From Bacteroidaceae bacterium (GTDB lineage Bacteria; Bacteroidota; Bacteroidia; Bacteroidales; Bacteroidaceae), in contig JAEEGS010000022.1 in the NCBI GenBank assembly GCA_016280445.1, forward strand, positions 1 to 64,000: a DNA stretch of 64,000 bases. The letters run 5' to 3'. Below, piece by piece: positions 43,822-52,800 of the stretch. The translations under genes were made by a program, and so were the position numbers. Position 1 is the stretch's first letter. Each line of letters starts with the position of its first letter. Under the pieces are notes generated by a model that was not told the DNA's origin, did no database searches, and was given only the letters and a program-made list of their open reading frames with translations.

Positions 43822-46800
43822 TTACTTAATAACGATTTTCTTTCCATTGTAGATATAAACTCCCTTGTTGGTGGGTCGCTTAGGCAGCAACACGCCGCTG
43901 GTGGTGTACCAACGTCCGTTCTCCTTGTTGGAGTGCACGAAACTAATGGTTGTTGGCTCTTCGGGGCTACCCACCACAGCGTTTGCGCTGAAGGTCATCA
44001 CCTCGGATGTCGAGGCAATCAGCTCGCCGTCTCGCTCAACAGCAAACCACAAAGGTTTCTGCTCGTCTCCACCGATGCTCAGATAGAGGTTCTCGTTGGA
44101 ATCGTCGGTTCTGTTGTAGACAGCCTCGCCGCAGAGTTCACCATCAGCAAAGGCCACGAGGTGATCGCCTTCTTCCAGTTCGATGCCCTCCACGGTGGCC
44201 GATACCGTCATCGTGCAACGCTTGGGGGCGTAGGCAATGCTGGATTGGATGCTTGCCCACTCGTCGATGAAGGTGCTGTTCGGCTCGTAGAACGGATAGA
44301 GGAACGATGTTTTTGTGGCAGCTTTGCGCAACATCATGTAGCCTTCGCCAGGCTTCATGTATTGGAGGCTGCCGCGCCAGCGTCCCACACCACCTGTGAT
44401 GGTGAAGTAGGCAAACTCTTTCTGGCTCTTGATGACATCACCTGCCTGGGCTTTGTCGTAATAGTCGCTCAGAGCAGTCTCCACAGGGAGGTTCAGCATT
44501 GGTGTGTAACCGATGCCATTCCAGCCTTGTTCCAGTTCAATGGTGCGCATGTCTTTCTGCTTGATGATGAAGCCTGCGATAGGGAATTTGATGTCTTCCT
44601 GCACCTTGATGGCATAGGCCCTCTTCGGCGTGAGGAAGATGTCTGACAAGGCGTCGGTCGATAGCCATTGGCCATTGATGTATGTCAGCGCCACATCGCT
44701 GTTCATGTCGGTCAGCACGTCACCATCTTTCCAAGGCAGTCCGTCGAGCAGTTTGTGCAGATTGAAGAGTTCCTCGCTCTCCACGTTGAACGATACCCAG
44801 TTCCAGCCAGACTTCAGGTCGAAGGTCTGCACGAACTTGCTGCCACCTACGAAGCGTACAGGAGTTTCGGTGCCCAGCACATCGCCATTCTTGAACAAGA
44901 TGGTCGGTGAGAGTGCACCTCCATTGATGGATACCGAGAGTTGCAGCTCACAGCCTGTATCGAATTCCCAAAGCTTGAAAGAAAGTTCGCGGCCGCTCGA
45001 CTCATTGTCATACAGGGTCAGGTAGAGACTGCTCTCGCCTGTCTGTGCCGAGTAGTCGATGTGGGCAAATCCGTGACACACGTTGTTGCTGTCGAAAGCA
45101 CCGATGATGTCGCGAGGGTCGATGTCAATTTCATTGTTAAGATACACCTGTCCCACGATGTTCATCGAAGACATCAACAAGTCGCTGTTGACGTTCCATG
45201 CCCATTCAGGCATTTCGCCCTGCACGGTCAGATTGAGATACAATGGTTCTGACACACCTTCTTCATCGGTCAGGTAAAGAATTTCGTCATAGGAGCCCAC
45301 GTTCAGGTTCTTGTTCACCGTGGCTACGAGGGTGATGATGTCTTTGGGGCCGATGACGTCGCTGTATGTGTCCAACGTGAGCCATGTCGGGCAGTTCTGG
45401 ATGGTGTACGTGTGGCTTGTGGAACTTTTGTTGCTCAGTGCCAAAATGATTGTTGACTCGTCTTGGCCGTATGACACGGTCACCGTCTTTCGGTTGGTTA
45501 CCCATTGCAGTGCACTGCTTGTCACGTAGTAGCATGCCGTTGCGGGCGAGGCCATCGCATTGCCGTTCTTGTCCTCAATGTCGCGAATGGTCACGTAGAT
45601 GTTGCGGCGGTTGATGCGCGATGTCTGCTCATCAATGCTCACCAGCACTTGGTTGTCTTTTCCCACAAAGCTGAAACTCAAGTTTTTCAGCTCCTCGTAA
45701 GGCACAACAGGTGCGGCCTCCGATGCATCAATGTGAGCCATAACTGTTTCCACAGGCACATCGTCGGCAAACGAATAATCATACATCGGTGTCGAGGTTG
45801 GCTGTTGTGTCACAGGGTCTTTCTGGTAGCGGATGTTGCCCATGTCGTCCAGATAAATCTTCTTGCTGTACGGGTATGCCACCAGTACGAGGTCGTTATC
45901 CTTCACCCGTTCCTGACGGTCAAAGCTCAGATAAGTGAGCAGGCCTTTCTCGTCACCGTGAGGACTCTTTGTCGAGTAGCTTGTGATGAGTGACAGAGGC
46001 AGGGCTTGCTCAAAGAAGCACAATTCATCTATATTGCCACGTAGCCAGTTGCGCGTGTCGATGGTGGCCACTTTACCGTCGGCCTGCTGCTCTGTGTAGC
46101 GGGCTGCACCAATCAGAGGATATCCTCCACTGATGCCGCCCAGGCTGTCAGCCGAGAAAGTTGCACGCAATACATGATCCATGTAGATGTTGACCACTCC
46201 ACTCGAACGGTTCACCGTCATCGCGTAGTGGTGCCAGTCGTTGTCACTGTAGCTGCCCGGCACTTCCACTGCCATGCCGTGTGTGCGGTATGTTAGTTTC
46301 TCTGCCTCAAAGCCCAGACAGAACTGGTTCTGAGCACCGATGTCGTTCTTGCGTCCAGCACCATTGCTGATTAGCACACCACGGCCCTCTGCATCAGTCT
46401 TGAACCAGAACATCAGTGTGTAGTCCTGCTCAGCTGTGCGATTCATAGCATCTTCATGCAGTGCCAAACCATGGTCTTCCCAGTCAAGATGCAGCGACAT
46501 GCCGCGAGGTATAGCCCAGCCAGCATTATAGAGCTTGGCGTTGGCACCCTGCGTCTTGTCCAGCGCATAGTCACCCGTGCCTTCGTTCATTGGATAGTAA
46601 TCGACGAGTCCCATTTCATGGCCTGTCAGTCGTTTGCTACCGTAAGTGGTACCCAGTTGTCCACCTGTCAAGGCGCGATACCACAGGCGAGCCTCCATCA
46701 TGCGGCCTTTGTAGAACTGGCTCTTTTTACGGTTGGTTTCATTCGTGCGGCCGAAGATGAGTGGACCGGTACCAATGTAAGCCTCCGAGAGTGCGAATGT

Positions 46801-49800
46801 ACCCATCGCCACACCACCATTATAGAAGGTCAGCGAGTCTTTCTTCAATGCTTCGGTGTTGAGTTTCAGCTGTCCATTTTCCGTGATCCATTTTTCATTG
46901 ACGGCTTTTTTGATGACTATCGCCACTTGCGTGAATCCTGCTGGATCAATCGTCTTGGTGGAGGTGAATGACTCACCATTCACCACAGCTTTCAGTTGAT
47001 TGTCCTTTGTCAGCCACAGTTGCAACGTCTTGCCATTGTCTCCGTGAGAGAACAGTGGCATGTCGCTACCCGTCTGTTCAGGCTTGATCATCAGGTCGAT
47101 GGTCAAATCCTTGCCGCTGAAGTTGCGCTGTGCTTCGCTCTCCACGCTGCTATTTCCGTCGAACTGGATGCTCACCGACTCCGATACCCTGTCGTTGTTC
47201 ACCTCGCCCTTTACCTCGAAGTTCGTGATTCTGTTCAGGTAGTTGTACTCGATGTCCTCCGAGAAGTTGAAGATAATATTATCGCCCAGATTCAGCACAC
47301 CGTCCTTAGGCTCCGGTGTACCGAACAACTGCGGACGACGTGTATCTTTCACACCGCTCATCACCTTCGATGACGTGGTCAGGAACGAGTTGCCGTCGCG
47401 GCAATAGAGGACGGCCCGCAAATCGTAGGCCTTTTCCATCACTGTGCCCTCACCATAGAACTCGGTGTGGATGTTGCCGTTCTCAGGTATCATCTTACAA
47501 ACGCCATTGGCCTGAGCCATCAGCGTCGAGTCAGCATAGTAAGAACAAAGATTCGTCCAGTATTCGTCGCCGCGCTGCGACTCTTTGTATTGGAACTCGA
47601 TGTGGTCAAAGTTATGCTGATATTTGTTGAAGCCATCAATGGTGATAGGCATAAACCAACCACGCTTCTCATTATACTGTGCATCGGTGTTCATCACCCA
47701 CTTGTCGTTTGGCGAAGAAATGTTCACAGCGCCAGCCTGACGCAAGTAGTGTACATCGATCTTTGCGCTGTTTACCGTGTGCGCATAGTCTGAGGACGAG
47801 GCGATCTCGAATGTCAGACCCTCATAGTCAAATTCGCTGCCAGCATAGATTTCCAGGGTCTTTTCCAGCATCTGGCCAGGAGCCAGCGCCATACTTAGTC
47901 CGTTGGCATTGAGCGGTGCACCGTCCACCAAGACCTTCGCACCGTTGGGATTACTTTGCTGGTCCAGATAGAGGGTGTTCATCATCAGACTGCCGCTGAC
48001 GAGCTGAGGCTCTTCACTATCGTTGGTCAGATACATCTTGAAGCGGGCAGGGTCTCCGTATGCTACACCGCTCACGCTTTGACGGTCGAACGTGATTTTC
48101 GGGTTGCAGATTTTCTTCGTGCGCTCGTCCAAGACGGTGCCACTCTGGTAGACGAGTGTACGGCGCTCGTCCTCCCATGGGTTGCAGGTTGCGCCACCGC
48201 GAGTACGATACACGAAGCCGCGGGGATAACGTACGTTTCTCAGGTCGTTATCACGTGCAAGGTATTCCATCACGTATTCCACACCGTCGGAGAAGTTCTG
48301 GTTGGTGAACACATCGAGCAGATTGCTGGACTTGACGAGAGTGGTGTCGGTCTGGGTGCGATAGAGGTCGAAGTTCAGGTGGCTCTTCGCATCCATCGAG
48401 ATGGTGAAGCTCTCCTTGCGTGTGAAGGTCTTCGACTCCCCCGAAACATCTTTCACATCGTAGTCCATGACTGGCAGGATGCTGAACTTGAAGGTTTTGC
48501 CATAGAAGGACACTCTGGTTTCGAAGGCGGGGTTCTTGGTGTCTGACCTCTCGGTGGAACCTGCTTTGGCGGATGTGCTCAGTTTGCCCCACAGTGAACT
48601 GAGTATCTTGGAGGCTACCTTCACGCCAATGACGGCACTGCCTGCCAGCAACTTGTCACTATAGGAGTCATCGAAATAGTTGCCGCTGATGATGCCTGGC
48701 AGATGGTAGTAGTTGGAGATGGTGTAGTCGCTCTCGAATGTCTCGCCATAGGTGAGTTTCGCGCCTCCGTCTACTTCGTAGTTGGCCACATACTCGTTAG
48801 CGTTCAGTTTCTCGCGTTCGTTCTCGGCTATCATGTTCATCCATGCATAGATGATTTGGCAACGTGTGGCCACTTCGTCCTCAAGCTGTGTTTCGGTGCC
48901 TGATGGCAGGTGGATGACGTAGTTCATGCCTTCCATTTCGGGCATGGTACTGGTGTAGTAGAAGATGGTGTCGGCATTTGTGTTCACGACGGCGAAGTTC
49001 TCGCTGTCGGCATCCACCAACGAGCGATAGACAGGTTTACCTGTGATATTGGCCTGTTGCTGTGCTTCTTCGGGAGTGCCTGTGAACATCAAGGAGCGGA
49101 GTTCCATCAGTTGTTTTGGCAGCAGTTCTGTCTGGATGTGCTTCTGCGAGTGGACGAACTGCGACTGCACCTTCGGGCCATAGGCTATCGACTCATCGCG
49201 CACGAGGTGGAAGAGGCGGCCATTGTCGTCGCGACCTTCGGCGATGTGCACCAGTGTGCCGTACTTGTCGGTGGCAATGCCGATGCTGCCGCCACCCAAA
49301 CGACCTAGCATCAGTTGGTACAGGCTATCGGGGATGGCGCGGATAGTGCTCATAGGTGTCACCACGATGTTCTGCACCATGCCGATGTAGAGGTCGGCTT
49401 CTGCACCAGTCATGGTGGCCGCACTGCTGGTACTGATGTCTTCGGTCACGTTCATGGTGTAGGAGAAGGCGCGTTTACCCTCCATGGTGAACGCGTATTC
49501 AAAATCAAGTACCTTCTCGGTGTCGGCAGCATTGATGATGCCGTTGGCACTGCCCACTCCCTCGGGGGCTGCAACAGCGCCTTGGAAGTTCTCAAGTTTG
49601 GTGCCTGAGGTCCACGAAAGTGCCAGACCTGCCTTCAATTTCATGTCGAGCGTATAGGTGTATTTCAGTTTTGAACCCTTCGACAAGGTGGCTGAACTGC
49701 CGCCACCTGGTGGGTCGCGCAGGATGTCGATGAGCAGGGGAAGTCCGTCGGCCATCACATCTTTAGCACCGCCTGTGGCAAACATGTTGAGCACGTAGCC

Positions 49801-52800
49801 TTTCAGCGGTGGGGCTTCGTAGGTAGTGCCATCCTGCTCCAGGGTCATCGTCACGGTGTGCAGGGCATCCTTGCCTGTCAGCAGGCGTGTGGTCTGGTCG
49901 GCTTGCAGTTGGAAGACTCCCTGGCCGAGGCTATCGAGCTGCACCACTTCTTGATGCAGACCATTCTTCAGGCCGTTGTGTACAGTCACTTTGCCACCGC
50001 CAATCCTCACCAAATCCACTTTGGTGCTGCTGGCAGAATTATTCCACGGGTAGCGTTCCACGACGGAGAGTTGGATGGGGTATTTCCGTTCAAGACTGAA
50101 GACGGGGTAACCGAAGGTGTAGGCAGCATTCTTGGCCATAAGAGGCTCTGCTCCATGGTCATCTTCGGGTGTGGAGTCTTCGTTGCCGCGACAGGTGAGC
50201 GACAGTTCGCTCAACTGAACTTCCCAACCCTCGTAAGTGCCGATGTTTCCCCAAGTGGTGTTGAGGATTTCCAGACGGAAGAACTGGAAGAAATGGTGGT
50301 TGGGTACATCAAGATTGTACGTTTGCAGGTTGTAGGCTTCCATGCCTGCATCGTCGGTTTCCATCAACAGAGTCCATTCGTCGTCCTCGGTGGCACGTCC
50401 GAGCAGGCGCATGGCCTTGGGGTTGCGGCCATCGTAGGTCTTTGTGTCGTCGCCTGTGGTCAGGTTGAGCGTGCTGATGCTGACCAGTTTGTCGGCCTTG
50501 AAATTGACCCACCAACCATTAGTTTTGGAAACCACACACCATTTGGTGTTCGGGTTGTCATCGAACAGTTTTTCATACGATTGGGAGCCGCTCTTCTCGT
50601 GGCTTGCATCTTGAGGTGTCAGTTTCGGAGTGTGGGTGAAATTGTCAAATGGGTTGACATAATCGGTATATCCTGCCACTTTCGGATACGCCAGCGGCAC
50701 AGTCACCTTGTCACCTCCGATGGTCTGTGCCTGATAGTAACGGTCGCCAAAGTAGTCGAAGGTGTCGTAGCCCATTTGGCGGTAAGTGATTTCCACAGGA
50801 GCGTGGTAGATGCGGTTATAGCGGGCATTGTAAGTTTCCGCGGGCAGAGAGATGCTGTTTCCATCGACATCAGTGTAGGTGCCCTTGTGAGTCTGTGTCT
50901 TGGGTTCCAGACAGTCGGTCAGGTCGATGACCTCGCTCACCATGCCATCCTGGAACAACGTTGGGTAGCCCTCGCAATACACTTGCTGTACCTTCCAGCG
51001 CACTGGAGGCAGCATGAGCATGTATTCTCCTGTCACGGAGTCGGGCTTCACAATCATGCGCTTGCGCTGCATCTCGACCATGGTCTTGTGACCGCCACCA
51101 GCAGGATGATTGAAGGTGACATCACGCTTAGATTGCTCAGGGTGCAGATTGTCATACACCAGCCAAGAGGTGTTGTCGCCCTCCAGCGCCATCACCATCG
51201 TCAGGTTCTGCCCCAGGTTGTTCCTTGACAGGTTGTTGTCCAGCGGCAGGTTGCCCTGATCTTTGCCACCCACCACGCGACCCGTCAACTTCACGGTCGT
51301 TGCGTCGTAGAAGTAGGCCTGATCCACCTTGTCGGTCAGTATCACACCCTGCTCACTCTTGTAGTAGCCATCGTTTGTGAACGTGTGACCGTCCATCACC
51401 ACCTGGATGATGTTGCGGATATCGCCCAGCACCATGAACTGGCAGCGACCCTCGAAGTCGGTCTCCACATAGCCGTTCTGCGTGTTGTGCATCAGTTCGC
51501 CGTTCACCTTGAAACGTGCACCCTTCACGGGGATGCTCGTGCCGTCGTACATCACGAAGGCTGTGAACTTGAGTCCGTTGGTGATGGTGAACTCATGCAC
51601 CTGACGGTGGTTGATAGAGTCGTTGAAATTGACAGCGTAACTTCCACGCTCCAGTGCGATACCAGCCGTGCTGACAGGTGTCACATTGTAGGTGACGCTC
51701 TTTTGGCTCATGTACGATAGGTCTTCAGCCATGTAGTAACCCTTCTCGTCGGTAGTGACCTGCACCTTGGCATCGCCAGAAACGATGTCCACCATGATGC
51801 CTGGCACACCTGTACCGTCGTTGAAGCGCACATAACCTTCCAGCTTACCTGTGTGCTTGCAGGCACCTTCCTTAATCTCCGTCTCAGTAAAGCTTACACC
51901 TTCGCAGTCGTTGACACCGCGCACCATATATTCATAGTCAGCCAATGCCGACACGGTCTTGTCCTCGTAGCTCTTCTGGTCAATGCCTGTGGCAATCATC
52001 TCCCAATCCGTCTTTCCCTTCTCTCGGCGCATCACCTGGAAGTAGTCGATGGGGTTGCCATCGGTTTTCCACGTCAGCACGACGCTGCTTTGACGTGTCT
52101 CGGTCTTCAGCGTCTTGTCCACCTTGCCGATGCTCTCGTGATGGAAGTCGGGGAGTGAGGCGATGTCCATATCTGCCAACTGATTCACGATGAAACGGGG
52201 TGCTACTGATGCACTGTCGCCCACAATCTGCCAGTGGGAGCCAAGGAGATAGTGCGCTTTGCCCACGTCTGCTTTGGTCGACAAGCCGATCAGGTCGTTG
52301 GAGGGCATGACAGGCAGGGCTTCTTCCTTCTTGATTTGCCATGTACCTTCTTGCTCCTGATTCATCGCTGCGATCACCCGATTGGGGTCTTTGACATTTC
52401 TGTGGTTGGCAGATGCCATCTCTCCCCAATCGTGGACGGAAATACAATTGGTGCTCTTGGCGTTAGTGCCCCAGTTGTGGATGGCTCCATCTCCAGCACT
52501 ATCGTACCAATAGCCGATGCTGGGATGCACGATGTTAGGATAAGAACCGCACTCATAGACGCGATGCAGGGTCCAAGTGCCGTTGTGCCCCCATCCCATG
52601 ATAGCGCCTCCGTAGGATTCGCCTGTGGCAGTGAGAGTGCCATCGAACAGACAATCCGTCACGTTGACATTCGCATCATGGGCATGACCTACGAATCCAC
52701 CGACATGACCTCGGGTTGAAGTGACTTTGGCAGACACACATACTCTCTCAATGGTAACGATTGGCTTGCCATCTATGTTACCGATGAGTCCGCTCGTGTG